64,000 nt of DNA, taken from Actinomycetota bacterium (lineage in GTDB: Bacteria; Actinomycetota; Coriobacteriia; Anaerosomatales; Anaerosomataceae). How positions within the stretch are numbered: the stretch's first letter is position 1; the number at the start of each line of letters is the position of its first letter. Made by a program: the position numbers and the translations under genes. Of the stretch, positions 8,862 through 16,909 are shown piece after piece. The stretch covers positions 292,463-356,462 of the forward strand of contig WSXY01000002.1 of assembly GCA_009773565.1 (NCBI GenBank), in the 5' to 3' direction. A model generated the notes under the pieces. It had not been told where the DNA came from. It worked only from the letters and a program-made list of their open reading frames with translations, and made no database searches.

Positions 8862-8892
8862 TTGACGGATACCCGTCGTTTAGGGGAACAAT
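8862..8892 (+). promoter_or_regulatory. Candidate promoter of the cDPG operon
   Basis: TTGACG at 8862-8867 is followed after 19 bases by AACAAT at 8887-8892. The spacing is longer than ideal. It is the only promoter-like element in the 142-base gap before the metallophosphoesterase. Confidence 0.35.
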
Positions 8893-8956
8893 AGAGTATT
8901 CCAACCTTCTCGTGCCGGACTCCGGGCACACCTCGCACTATTCCGCTGGAGGTAAC

Positions 8957-9763
8957 GTGGGCGAAGAACGGCCGATTCTCATCGCGCAGGTATCTGACCT
9001 GCACTGCGGCTCGCAGTACCACATCCCGAGCCTGGCGACGCGCGTCGTCGATGAGATCAACGAGCTCAAGCCCGACGTGCTTGCGGTCACGGGCGATCTG
9101 ACAGACATGGGTTTTCGCCAGGAGTTCAAGGTCGCCCAGCGCCTCATCTCTCGCATGGATGTCGAGAAGGTGATGATCCTTCCCGGCAACCACGACGCAC
9201 GCAACGTCGGCGACATGCATTTCGAGGAACTCTTCGGTGCCCGGTCGACGGAACTCGCGCTGCCCGGTATTCGCATTCTCGGACTCGACTCATCGGAGCC
9301 CGACCTCGACGGCGGTCGCATCGGTCGCGAGCGCTATCGCTGGATCGAGGAGCGTTTCTCGAATCCCGATGAGTTCAAGATCGTCTGCCTGCACCACCAC
9401 CTGCTTCCTGTTCCGGGCACCGGTCGTGAGCGCAATATCGTCTTTGACGCCGGCGACCTGCTGCGCGTGCTGACCTCGAGCGGCTGCGATATGGTCTTGT
9501 GCGGCCACAAGCACGTGCCGCACGTGTGGCGGCTCGAGAACATGGTCGTCGTCAACGCCGGAACCGCGTGCTCATACCGTCTCCGGGGGAAGACCAAGGC
9601 GTCCTACAACATCATCGAGATCTATTCCGACCATGTGCGCATCGTCCTGAAGCACCCCTTCGGCGAGCCCGAAGTGGTCGCTGACTTCGATCGCGCATCG
9701 CGTCACGCATGCGTGTGGAGTCCCGGTTCCGAGCGCGACGCAAACTGCGGTGAGGGCGTATGA
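8957..9763 (+). CDS. Calcineurin-like metallophosphoesterase
   Basis: This 268-residue cytoplasmic protein has the complete set of dimetal phosphoesterase motifs: SDLHCG (residue 13 on), GDLTD, PGNHD, a histidine run LHHH, and GHKHVPHVW. It resembles class III cyclic-nucleotide phosphodiesterases. The GTG start at 8957 follows GGAGG (8948-8952). Its stop overlaps the start of the cyclic 2,3-diphosphoglycerate synthetase gene by four bases. The substrate cannot be read from the sequence. The coupling suggests it hydrolyses cyclic 2,3-diphosphoglycerate or a related phosphoglycerate, but that is inference. No secretion signal is seen. Confidence 0.88.
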   Translation: MGEERPILIAQVSDLHCGSQYHIPSLATRVVDEINELKPDVLAVTGDLTDMGFRQEFKVAQRLISRMDVEKVMILPGNHDARNVGDMHFEELFGARSTELALPGIRILGLDSSEPDLDGGRIGRERYRWIEERFSNPDEFKIVCLHHHLLPVPGTGRERNIVFDAGDLLRVLTSSGCDMVLCGHKHVPHVWRLENMVVVNAGTACSYRLRGKTKASYNIIEIYSDHVRIVLKHPFGEPEVVADFDRASRHACVWSPGSERDANCGEGV

Positions 9764-11100
9764 GCACGGCCGTTGCGCTCATCGACGGCGAGCACTACCC
9801 GCCGGTCGTCCGTAGCGCGCTCGAGGCGCTTGCCGAGGAGTACCACGTCGTGGCCGCTGCGTTTGTCGGCGGCACCGAGAAGGTCGATCCCGCGTCCGGA
9901 GATGCATACGGCGTCCCGGTTGTGCGGGCGGCCACCGCCGCAGATGCGCTTCGCATGGCGATCGAGCAGTACTGGCCGCAGGTGATCGTCGATCTTTCCG
10001 ACGAGCCGATCCTGAGCGCCGCCGACCGCTTCCGTCTCGCATCCATCGCGCTCGAGGCAGGCGTGACGTACCGCGGGGCCGACTTCATCTTCACCCCGCC
10101 GTCGGCGTCGCTCGTGCTCCAGACGCCGACGCTCGCGATCATCGGTACCGGCAAGCGCGTCGGCAAGACGGCGTTCTCCGCATACGTCGCGCGGCACCTC
10201 AAAGCAAGCGGACGCAACGTGGTCGTCCTGGCGATGGGGCGCGGCGGTCCCGCCGAGCCGGAACTCATCCGGGGCGACGAGGTTGCGCTCACGACCGAGG
10301 ACCTTCTCGCGCTCGCCGCGCTCGGCAAGCACGCCTCATCGGACAATTACGAGGATGCCGTCATGAGTCGCGTGACGACCGTCGGTTGTCGGCGCTGCGG
10401 CGGCGGTATGGCAGGGGAGACGTTCTTCAGCAACGTGGAGGAAGGCGCCCGTCTCGCGGACGGTCTCGGCAAGGATCTCGTCATGCTCGAAGGCTCGGGA
10501 GCTGCTATCCCGCCAGTCGCGGCGGACGCGACCATTCTCGTCGTCGGCGCGAGCCAGGGCGCCGGCTACATCCGCGATTACTTCGGACCGTTCAGAGTCG
10601 CGCGCGCCGACGCCGTCATCATCGCCGGGGTCGGGGATGCTTCGGCACGCGCCGAGGAGGTCGCCGAGATCCGCTCGGCCATTCACGAGTTGCGGCCTGA
10701 CGTGCCGGTCGTCGCCATCACGCTCCGACCCGCGCCGATCGAACCCGTCGAGGGCCGACGCGTGTTCTTCGCGACGACAGCTCCGGCAGCGGTGCTTCCC
10801 ACACTCGTGCGGTATCTCGAGGACACCTACAGCTGCACCGTTGTTGCAGCGAGCGCACACCTGTCGAACCGCACGCTGCTTCGCGCGGATCTCGCGGCTG
10901 CGGTGGGCACGTTCGACGTGCTTCTCACCGAGTTGAAGGCAGCCGCGATCGACGTCGTTGCAGCCGCGGGCGCGGAAGCCGGTGTGCCGACGGTTCTCTG
11001 CGACAACCTGCCGGTCACGGTGGACGGCGACGACATCGGCCCGGTCATCGACACCACCGTTGCGCTTGCTTTTGAGCGCTGCGGCGCGAGGAGCGCATGA
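9760..11100 (+). CDS. cpgS: Cyclic 2,3-diphosphoglycerate synthetase
   Basis: The 446-residue protein matches the archaeal cDPG synthetase family in length and layout. An N-terminal Rossmann-like domain of about 120 residues is followed by a P-loop domain (GTGKRVGKTAFSAYVARHL, about 131-149). Further signatures are MGRGGPAEPE, GCRRCGGGMAGETF and LEGSGAAIPPVAAD. In methanogens this enzyme uses ATP to form the cyclic anhydride of 2,3-bisphosphoglycerate, an osmolyte, thermoprotectant and phosphate store. The next gene encodes 2-phosphoglycerate kinase, which makes its substrate, so the pair forms a complete route from 2-phosphoglycerate. The start overlaps the phosphoesterase stop. The assignment is from remembered family features. 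Confidence 0.85.
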   Translation: MSTAVALIDGEHYPPVVRSALEALAEEYHVVAAAFVGGTEKVDPASGDAYGVPVVRAATAADALRMAIEQYWPQVIVDLSDEPILSAADRFRLASIALEAGVTYRGADFIFTPPSASLVLQTPTLAIIGTGKRVGKTAFSAYVARHLKASGRNVVVLAMGRGGPAEPELIRGDEVALTTEDLLALAALGKHASSDNYEDAVMSRVTTVGCRRCGGGMAGETFFSNVEEGARLADGLGKDLVMLEGSGAAIPPVAADATILVVGASQGAGYIRDYFGPFRVARADAVIIAGVGDASARAEEVAEIRSAIHELRPDVPVVAITLRPAPIEPVEGRRVFFATTAPAAVLPTLVRYLEDTYSCTVVAASAHLSNRTLLRADLAAAVGTFDVLLTELKAAAIDVVAAAGAEAGVPTVLCDNLPVTVDGDDIGPVIDTTVALAFERCGARSA

Positions 11101-12053
11101 TGCCAAACACCAACCTCCCGCCGATCCTCATCAAGGACGAGAAGCACGGCCTGCCCTACAGTAAAGGCCTCATGGCGCAGTCCTTTACGGCGACCGGCCT
11201 CTCCCCGGCGCGCGCGTATCTCGCCGCACAACGTATCCAGGACGACATGCGCGCCCGGGACCTCAAGCAAGTCTCGATGGCCGAACTTGTCGAGATGTCC
11301 GTCGCCGTGCTCGAGGAGCAGGCGGGCCCCGAGTTCGCCCGGCGTTACCGCAGCCTTCGCGAGATTGCAAACCTCGACCGTCCGCTCGTCATCCTCATCG
11401 GCGGGACGACCGGCGTGGGCAAGTCGACCATCGCCACGGAGATCGCTCACCGGCTGGGAATCACGCGTATCGTCTCGACGGATTCCATCCGGGAGGTGAT
11501 GCGTGGTATCTTTACACGAGAACTCATGCCTGCCATCTATGAGAGTTCGTTTAACGCATGGCGCGGGCTTCGGGTTCCAGTCCCTCACGGTGCCAATCCT
11601 GTTATCGTCGGATTCCGCGAACAGACCGCTGCGGTCATCACCGGCATCAGGTCGCTCATCGAGCGGGCGTCGATCGAAGGCGAAAGCCTTGTCATCGAGG
11701 GCGTTCACATGGTCCCCGGTTACATCGAGCCTTCGCAGTTCAAGAGTGCGTCCGTCGTGCAGTTGCTCGTGGCGGTGGACGACGAAGAGGCTCACCGCAG
11801 CCACTTTTACATCAGAGAGGTACAGACGGACGGAACTCGTCCGTTCGAGAAGTACCGGGCGAACTTCGGGAACATCCGGCTCCTCGGCAGGTATATCGAG
11901 GATCTTGCCGTCGAGCACGGCATCCCGATCGTCCACAGCCACCAACTCGACCGCACGGTCGCCGAGGTGCTTGAACTTGTTGTCAACGCGGCCATCCGCG
12001 GAGACGACCGGACCGCGACACCGCGGATAGACCCCGCGGGAGAAGGAGCGTAA
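11097..12053 (+). CDS. pgk2: 2-phosphoglycerate kinase
   Basis: This 318-residue kinase converts 2-phosphoglycerate to 2,3-bisphosphoglycerate. Residues 1-90 form an ATP-cone-like domain (KHGLPYSKGLMAQSFTATGL), as in archaeal 2PGK. A P-loop kinase domain follows (GGTTGVGKSTIATEIAHRLG, about 100-119), with the DSIRE substrate-site motif. The ATG ATG start overlaps the synthetase stop (ATGA), so expression is coupled. The gene ends 6 bases before tal. Together with cpgS it supplies cyclic 2,3-diphosphoglycerate. Confidence 0.88.
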   Translation: MMPNTNLPPILIKDEKHGLPYSKGLMAQSFTATGLSPARAYLAAQRIQDDMRARDLKQVSMAELVEMSVAVLEEQAGPEFARRYRSLREIANLDRPLVILIGGTTGVGKSTIATEIAHRLGITRIVSTDSIREVMRGIFTRELMPAIYESSFNAWRGLRVPVPHGANPVIVGFREQTAAVITGIRSLIERASIEGESLVIEGVHMVPGYIEPSQFKSASVVQLLVAVDDEEAHRSHFYIREVQTDGTRPFEKYRANFGNIRLLGRYIEDLAVEHGIPIVHSHQLDRTVAEVLELVVNAAIRGDDRTATPRIDPAGEGA

Positions 12054-12059
12054 GCGCAC

Positions 12060-12722
12060 ATGAAGTTCTTCCTGGACACGGCGAATATCGCCGAGATCGA
12101 AGAGGCCGCAAGCTGGGGCGTGCTTTCGGGAGTCACAACAAACCCGACCCTCTACGCCCGCGAGGGTGGCAAGCTCGCCGACTTCCACGGCCACCTCAAG
12201 CGCATCTGCGACATCGTCGATGGCCCCGTCAGCGGTGAGACCGTCGGCCTCACGCGCGATGAGATCATCCGCGAGGGCGTGGAGCTTGCAGCGCTTGCTC
12301 CCAACCTCATCGTGAAGGTCCCGACCATGCCCGAGGGCCTCGCGGCAACCAAAGCGCTCTTCGACATGGGCATCAAGGTCAACATGACCCTTTGTTTCAC
12401 GGTCCCGCAGGCAATTCTCGCGGCGCGCTCCGGCGCTGCGTACGTCTCGCCGTTCGTGGGCCGCTTCGACGACATCTCCGAGGACGGCATCGACCAGCTC
12501 GAGCAGGTCGTTATCGCACTCGATAACTATGACTTCGGGCACGATGTCGAGGTTATCGCCGCCTCGATCCGTAGCGCGAACCACGTGACGAAGGCCGCTC
12601 TCATGGGCGCCGATATCGCCACGGTGCCCTTCTCGGTACTCAAGAACCTCGTCAAGCACCCACTAACCGATCGTGGCCTGGAATCGTTCCTCGCCGACTG
12701 GGAGAAAGTGAAGAACGCATGA
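12060..12722 (+). CDS. tal: Transaldolase, TalC/FSA subfamily
   Basis: This 220-residue Schiff-base aldolase has the catalytic lysine in NLIVKVP (about residue 85), the N-terminal FLDTANIAEI and the conserved TTNPTL and VSPFVGR motifs. The length is that of the small TalC/fructose-6-phosphate aldolase group, which in Gram-positives usually acts as transaldolase in the pentose phosphate pathway. It lies 6 bases after pgk2, and its stop overlaps the rho start (ATGA). Confidence 0.93.
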   Translation: MKFFLDTANIAEIEEAASWGVLSGVTTNPTLYAREGGKLADFHGHLKRICDIVDGPVSGETVGLTRDEIIREGVELAALAPNLIVKVPTMPEGLAATKALFDMGIKVNMTLCFTVPQAILAARSGAAYVSPFVGRFDDISEDGIDQLEQVVIALDNYDFGHDVEVIAASIRSANHVTKAALMGADIATVPFSVLKNLVKHPLTDRGLESFLADWEKVKNA

Positions 12723-14071
12723 GTTCACGTCCCCGCAAGCGTGGCCGCCGTGGTGGCGCGCCGCAAGCAGAAGCCGTCGTACCCTCCATCACGCGCGAGG
12801 AGCTTGCCACCAAAACGGTGACCGAGCTCCGTCAGATGGCCGCCGAACTTGAGCTCGACGTCAAAGCGCTCAAGAAGAAGGACGAGATCATCGAGGTCGT
12901 CTACGAGGCCAAGGTCAAGGCCGAGGGCTTCATCGACATCATGGGTGTTCTCGACGTTCTGCCCGAGGGTTACGGCTTCATCCGGACCAACGGCTACCTG
13001 CCCGGTGACCGCGACGTCTACTGCTCCATGTCGCAGGTCCGGCGCTTCGAGCTCCGGCGTGGTGACCTCGTCAAGGGCCAGGTGCGCCCGCCCAAGGAGA
13101 CCGAGAAGTACTCGGCGCTCCTCAAGGTGAGCTCGATCAACGGCCTCGAGCCCGAGGCGGCCAAACAGCGCAAGAACTTCAAGGACCTCACGCCGGTCTA
13201 TCCTGATGACCGCCTGCGCCTCGAGCACGGTGCGCAGTTTATGACGACGCGGGTCATCGACCTCGTCGCCCCCATCGGCAAGGGCCAGCGTGGCCTCATC
13301 GTCTCGCCGCCGAAGGCCGGTAAGACGACCGTCCTCAAGGACATCGCGGCTGCTATCACCGCCAACAACCCCGAGGTCTACCTCATGTGCCTCCTCGTCG
13401 ACGAGCGTCCCGAGGAAGTCACCGACATGGAGCGCTCCATCCATGGCGAGGTCGTTTCCTCGACCTTCGACATGCCGTCCGAGAACCACATCGCCGTCGC
13501 GGAGCTCGTCATGGAGCGCGCCAAGCGTATGGTCGAAAGCGGCTACGACGTCGTCATCCTGCTCGACTCGATCACCCGCTTGGCCCGCGCGTACAACCTC
13601 GCGACGCCGGCATCCGGTCGTATCCTTTCCGGCGGTGTCGATTCGACGGCGCTCTACCCGCCCAAGAAGTTCTTCGGCGCGGCGCGCAACATCGAGTTCG
13701 GCGGGTCGCTCACGATTCTCGCGACCGCGCTCGTGGATACGGGCTCCAAGATGGACGAGGTCATCTTCGAGGAGTTCAAGGGCACCGGTAACATGGAGCT
13801 CCGCCTCGACCGTGGTATGGCCGATCGCCGTATCTTCCCGGCAATCGACGTCGTCACGTCCGGCACCCGTAAAGAAGAGCTCATCCTGGATCCGATGGAG
13901 GCGCCGTTCGTATGGGGCCTTCGCCGAATCCTGCACGGCGTGGACTCCTCGGAGCGCGCCCTCGACATGCTCATCAAGGGCCTCAAGCAGACTCCGTCCA
14001 ACCAGGAGTTCCTCACCAAGATGGCCAAGCGCGCCGACGACAAGCGCGTCAACAACGGTATCGAACTCTAG
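12719..14071 (+). CDS. rho: Transcription termination factor Rho
   Basis: The 450-residue hexameric helicase has the Rho N-terminal fold ([20 protein letters not shown]), the RNA-binding cold-shock-like domain ([15 protein letters not shown]), Walker A ([15 protein letters not shown], about 197), Walker B ([14 protein letters not shown]) and the Q/R-loop region. A short basic N-terminal tail is present. The long acidic insertion common in many actinobacterial Rho proteins is absent. It is translationally coupled to tal and thus appears to share the cDPG operon transcript. No terminator separates them. Confidence 0.97.
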   Translation: MSSRPRKRGRRGGAPQAEAVVPSITREELATKTVTELRQMAAELELDVKALKKKDEIIEVVYEAKVKAEGFIDIMGVLDVLPEGYGFIRTNGYLPGDRDVYCSMSQVRRFELRRGDLVKGQVRPPKETEKYSALLKVSSINGLEPEAAKQRKNFKDLTPVYPDDRLRLEHGAQFMTTRVIDLVAPIGKGQRGLIVSPPKAGKTTVLKDIAAAITANNPEVYLMCLLVDERPEEVTDMERSIHGEVVSSTFDMPSENHIAVAELVMERAKRMVESGYDVVILLDSITRLARAYNLATPASGRILSGGVDSTALYPPKKFFGAARNIEFGGSLTILATALVDTGSKMDEVIFEEFKGTGNMELRLDRGMADRRIFPAIDVVTSGTRKEELILDPMEAPFVWGLRRILHGVDSSERALDMLIKGLKQTPSNQEFLTKMAKRADDKRVNNGIEL

Positions 14072-14079
14072 ATTTGCGA

Positions 14080-14109
14080 TTGCCCGCTTTGTGGGAGCCG
14101 TGCTATCCT
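14080..14109 (+). promoter_or_regulatory. Promoter of rpmE
   Basis: TTGCCC (14080-14085), an 18-base spacer and TATCCT (14104-14109), preceded by TGC to give an extended -10. The predicted start is near 14116. Confidence 0.6.
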
Positions 14110-14115
14110 AGCCCG

Positions 14116-14168
14116 GCTGTCCCGGCACCTGGTCGGAAACCAGGTGCATTCTCGGAGGTGAATCGGAA
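14116..14168 (+). promoter_or_regulatory. rpmE leader with hairpin, candidate L31 autoregulatory site
   Basis: The short leader contains an 8-bp hairpin (14125-14132 with 14140-14147, 7-base loop). It stands just before the GGAGG ribosome-binding site at 14154-14158 and has no U tract, so it is not a terminator. L31 leaders are known families of ribosomal-protein autoregulatory RNA in several phyla, including Coriobacteria. Membership here is inference. Confidence 0.45.
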
Positions 14169-14588
14169 GTGCGTAAAGGTATCCATCCCGACTATGTCGA
14201 TTCCAAGGTCGTGTGTTCGTGTGCGAACACGTTCATGACCCGCTCGACAAGTCCGGAACTGCACGTCGAACTGTGCAACAAGTGCCACCCGTTCTACACC
14301 GGCCAGCAGAAGTTCGTCGACACCGGTGGTCGCGTCCAGCGTTTCTCCGACAAGTTCGGTAACGCCGCGCAGGCCGCTCTCGACAAGGAAGCTGCGGTCA
14401 AGCAGGCACGCGTGAAGGCCGCCGAGGAGTCCGCCGAGGTCGCCCGCAAGGCGCGCGAGGTCAAGGACGCCGAGAAGGCAAAGAACGCTGCCAAGCACGA
14501 GGTCGCGGAAGCGGTCAAGAGCGGCGACGCCACTGCCGACGTCACGGAGAGCGCTGAAGAGTCGCCCGCCGAGGAGACTGCGGAGTAG
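14169..14588 (+). CDS. rpmE: 50S ribosomal protein L31 with long C-terminal extension
   Basis: Residues 1-68 are a normal zinc-type L31 with two CxC/CxxC ligand pairs (CSCANT and CNKCHP) and the core [11 protein letters not shown]. The remaining 70 or so residues are an Ala/Lys/Glu-rich, low-complexity helix-forming tail that ends acidic, doubling the usual 70-residue length. The GTG start follows GGAGG. The gene has its own promoter after rho and a terminator at 14614. A role for the tail on the ribosome is not known. Confidence 0.93.
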   Translation: MRKGIHPDYVDSKVVCSCANTFMTRSTSPELHVELCNKCHPFYTGQQKFVDTGGRVQRFSDKFGNAAQAALDKEAAVKQARVKAAEESAEVARKAREVKDAEKAKNAAKHEVAEAVKSGDATADVTESAEESPAEETAE

Positions 14589-14613
14589 TCGTAGCCAAAG
14601 CACTGGTATGATG

Positions 14614-14645
14614 AGGAGGCGAGCTTGCTCGCCTCCTTTGTTTTC
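14614..14645 (+). terminator. Intrinsic terminator after rpmE
   Basis: A 10-bp GC-rich stem (14614-14623 with 14628-14637, CTTG loop) is followed by TTGTTTT. Confidence 0.85.
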
Positions 14646-14678
14646 GGAGCGGCCGATGCCGCGCTTGAGGGGCACTCG

Positions 14679-15362
14679 ATGGACGTCGTACTGCTCTACC
14701 ATACGCCCGACCCTGAGCGGGCCGTTGCCGCGGCCGCGAGGCTCTGCTACGCACCTGTCGGGGCTGCGGAGCTTCTGGAGAGCATGTCGGACGAAGCCGT
14801 CGCCAAGGTGCTCAAGATCATCATCACGTCGGGGCATCTCTCGGCGCTCGAGCACGCGTCGTACACGTTCGCGATCGACGGTGTCTCGCGCGCGCTCACG
14901 CACCAGCTCGTACGGCATCGGCTGGCCAGCTACAACCAGCAGTCGCAGCGCTACGTCCGCTACGACGGCGAGCCCGCGTTCATCGAGCCTCCCGTGGTTG
15001 CCGCTGATGCCGCAGCACACGAGATCTTCGTTTCGGCCACTGAGGCCGCGTTTGCTGCCTACAAGCAGCTTCTCGACGCCGGCATTCCGGCCGAAGACGC
15101 ACGCTACCTGCTCCCGAACGCCATGGAGACGAAGATCGTCGTCAGTATGAACATCCGGGAGCTGCTGCACTTCCTGGAGCTCCGGTGCTGCAAGCGGGCG
15201 CAGTGGGAGATACGCGCGCTCGCGCTTCGCATGCTTGAACTCGTCGAACCGACCGCACCGTACATCTTCCTGGACGCCGGGGCCTCGTGCCGCCGGGGTC
15301 CGTGCCGAGAGGGCAAGATGACGTGCGGTGACCCCTACCCGAAGGCGCCCAAACGTGACTGA
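14679..15362 (+). CDS. thyX: Flavin-dependent thymidylate synthase
   Basis: This 227-residue enzyme makes dTMP from dUMP using FAD, NADPH and methylenetetrahydrofolate. The ThyX signature RHRLASYNQQSQRY is present (about residues 77-90). LLPNAMETKI and the C-terminal ELLHFLELRCC, which includes substrate-binding Arg, are also present. The ATG at 14679 follows GAGGGG. An in-frame TTG further upstream lies in the terminator and is rejected. The stop is 8 bases inside the next ORF. No thyA is seen in the window. Confidence 0.95.
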   Translation: MDVVLLYHTPDPERAVAAAARLCYAPVGAAELLESMSDEAVAKVLKIIITSGHLSALEHASYTFAIDGVSRALTHQLVRHRLASYNQQSQRYVRYDGEPAFIEPPVVAADAAAHEIFVSATEAAFAAYKQLLDAGIPAEDARYLLPNAMETKIVVSMNIRELLHFLELRCCKRAQWEIRALALRMLELVEPTAPYIFLDAGASCRRGPCREGKMTCGDPYPKAPKRD

Positions 15363-16341
15363 GAAGAGCACCGTGTCCAAGCCCTCGAACCACACGCATA
15401 TCGGCGGCCAGGCCGTCCTCGAAGGCATCATGATGCGCGGCAAGTACAACTGGGCGATCGCCGTGCGCGAGCCCAGCGGCGCGATCTACACCGAGGAGCA
15501 CGATCTCGTCACGGCGGCCACCAAACACGCGTGGCTCAAGTTGCCCGTGATCCGCGGGATGTGGGGTTTCTACGAGACGATGGTCCTCGCGATGAAGGCC
15601 TTCGGCATCTCCGCCGAGCACGCCGGCGAGACCGAAGAGGAGCAGCTCTCCGCGAAGGAGATCGGCTTCACGATGGTCCTTGGCCTCGGCCTCGCGATCG
15701 GGCTGTTCATCGTGCTGCCGGCGGTCGTTACCAACCTGCTCGTCGGTTCCTCGATCGAGAAGCCGCTGATGTGGAATATCGTCGACGGCATCCTCCGTCT
15801 TGTAGCGTTCTTCACATACATCTGGGCGGTCAGCCGCATCAAGGATATCCACCGGGTGTTCCAGTACCACGGCGCCGAGCACAAGACGATCCACGCATAC
15901 GAGAACGGCCTGCCGCTCACGCCCGAGAACATCCAGAAGTACGAGACGCTCCACGTGCGGTGCGGCACATCGTTCCTGCTCATGGTGATGGTCATCGCGA
16001 TCCTCGTGTTCTCGCTCATCCCCGGCAAGGTCATCCTCGCGGCGTGGGGCGTGTCGGCCAAGGGCTGGATCCTGCTGTTCAACATCGGCACGCGGATCCT
16101 CTTGCTGCCGCTCATCGCCGGACTCGCCTACGAGGTCTCCGTGAAGTGGGCGGCAAATCATGCCGAGAACCCCTTCGTGAAGGCCATCATGTGGCCGGGA
16201 ATGCAGTTGCAGCGCATGACGACTGCCGCGCCTGACGACAGCATGGTCGAGATCGCGGTCGCCGCGATGGAGCTTGTCGTCGCGCGGGAAGCCCGCGAGG
16301 CCGGTGGGCCCGAGGTCGTAGCGATTCCCGCAATCGACTGA
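15355..16341 (+). CDS. DUF1385 family (YqhQ-like) membrane protein
   Basis: The 328-residue protein opens with the DUF1385 motif GGQAVLEGIMMRGK and later shows YHGAEHKTIHAYENG and RCGTSFLLMV. These are His/Cys-rich positions thought to bind metal. Three or four hydrophobic segments span about 105-240. Members usually lie beside prfA and prmC, as here. Function is unknown; a thyX-prfA context is conserved in several Gram-positives. Start: GTG at 15355 overlaps thyX; a GTG at 15373 is an alternative. Confidence 0.85.
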   Translation: MTEKSTVSKPSNHTHIGGQAVLEGIMMRGKYNWAIAVREPSGAIYTEEHDLVTAATKHAWLKLPVIRGMWGFYETMVLAMKAFGISAEHAGETEEEQLSAKEIGFTMVLGLGLAIGLFIVLPAVVTNLLVGSSIEKPLMWNIVDGILRLVAFFTYIWAVSRIKDIHRVFQYHGAEHKTIHAYENGLPLTPENIQKYETLHVRCGTSFLLMVMVIAILVFSLIPGKVILAAWGVSAKGWILLFNIGTRILLLPLIAGLAYEVSVKWAANHAENPFVKAIMWPGMQLQRMTTAAPDDSMVEIAVAAMELVVAREAREAGGPEVVAIPAID

Positions 16342-16383
16342 TCGGGCTCTGACGTGGCAGGACGCTTGCTTCCGCAGAACCCC

Positions 16384-16815
16384 ATGGATGACACAAAGAC
16401 AACAGGCGTCGAGGCCAACCTCCGGGTTCAATTCGCGCTGGCTGCGTTCATGTGGACGGCTGCGTCGGTCATGCTCGGTGTCCGGGGGGCGGGGTGGCTC
16501 GCTCACGCGCACTTCGGGCTCGCGCTCGCCGCACTCGCGCTGACCCTCGGATGGCTCAAGCAGCGCTTCATCATGAGTGGCGTCGCTCGCGGCGCGGTCG
16601 AGCGCATACGTGCGCGCGACCCGCGTGCGAGCGCGCTCGGATTCTTCTCGGTCAAGACCTGGTTGACGATCGCCGTGATGATGGGCGCGGGCATCGCGCT
16701 CCGCGTGTCCGGCGTTTTGCCTCCAACGCTTCTCGGAACGCTCTACACGACGGTTGCGACGGGCCTCCTGCTGGGCAGTCGCACCTTCTGGATTGCCGCT
16801 GTCCACGCCGCCTGA
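16384..16815 (+). CDS. Hypothetical membrane protein
   Basis: A protein of about 143 residues with four predicted membrane helices: LAAFMWTAASVMLGVRGAGW, the stretch LALAALALTLGWLK, TWLTIAVMMGAG and the C-terminal stretch near LGTLYTTVATGLLLG. Basic loops lie between helices 2 and 3. I do not recognise a family. Starts at ATG 16384 and GTG 16354 are both possible, and neither has a strong ribosome-binding site. It sits between the DUF1385 gene and prfA. Confidence 0.65.
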   Translation: MDDTKTTGVEANLRVQFALAAFMWTAASVMLGVRGAGWLAHAHFGLALAALALTLGWLKQRFIMSGVARGAVERIRARDPRASALGFFSVKTWLTIAVMMGAGIALRVSGVLPPTLLGTLYTTVATGLLLGSRTFWIAAVHAA

Positions 16816-16839
16816 GTGCGGACTGCCTGTTCTCGGGCG

Positions 16840-16848
16840 TGATACAGT
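16840..16848 (+). promoter_or_regulatory. Candidate extended -10 upstream of prfA
   Basis: TGATACAGT fits TGn plus TACAGT and lies 62 bases before the prfA ATG. No clear -35 box is present. Confidence 0.4.
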
Positions 16849-16909
16849 ACTCTCCTAGAGCCGCACACGCGGCGCTTCGCACACCACTCACCGGAGGAAT
16901 CCGAACATC

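Noticed and set aside
8486-8956. N-terminal extension of the metallophosphoesterase
   Set aside because: It overlaps the O-antigen-ligase-like gene out of frame; GGAGG and GTG at 8957 give a normal start.
10827-12659. 610-residue minus-strand frame
   Set aside because: It is antisense to cpgS, pgk2 and tal, which have clear family motifs; high GC leaves long antisense frames.
15142-16806. 554-residue minus-strand frame
   Set aside because: Antisense to thyX and the DUF1385 gene; low-complexity charged translation.
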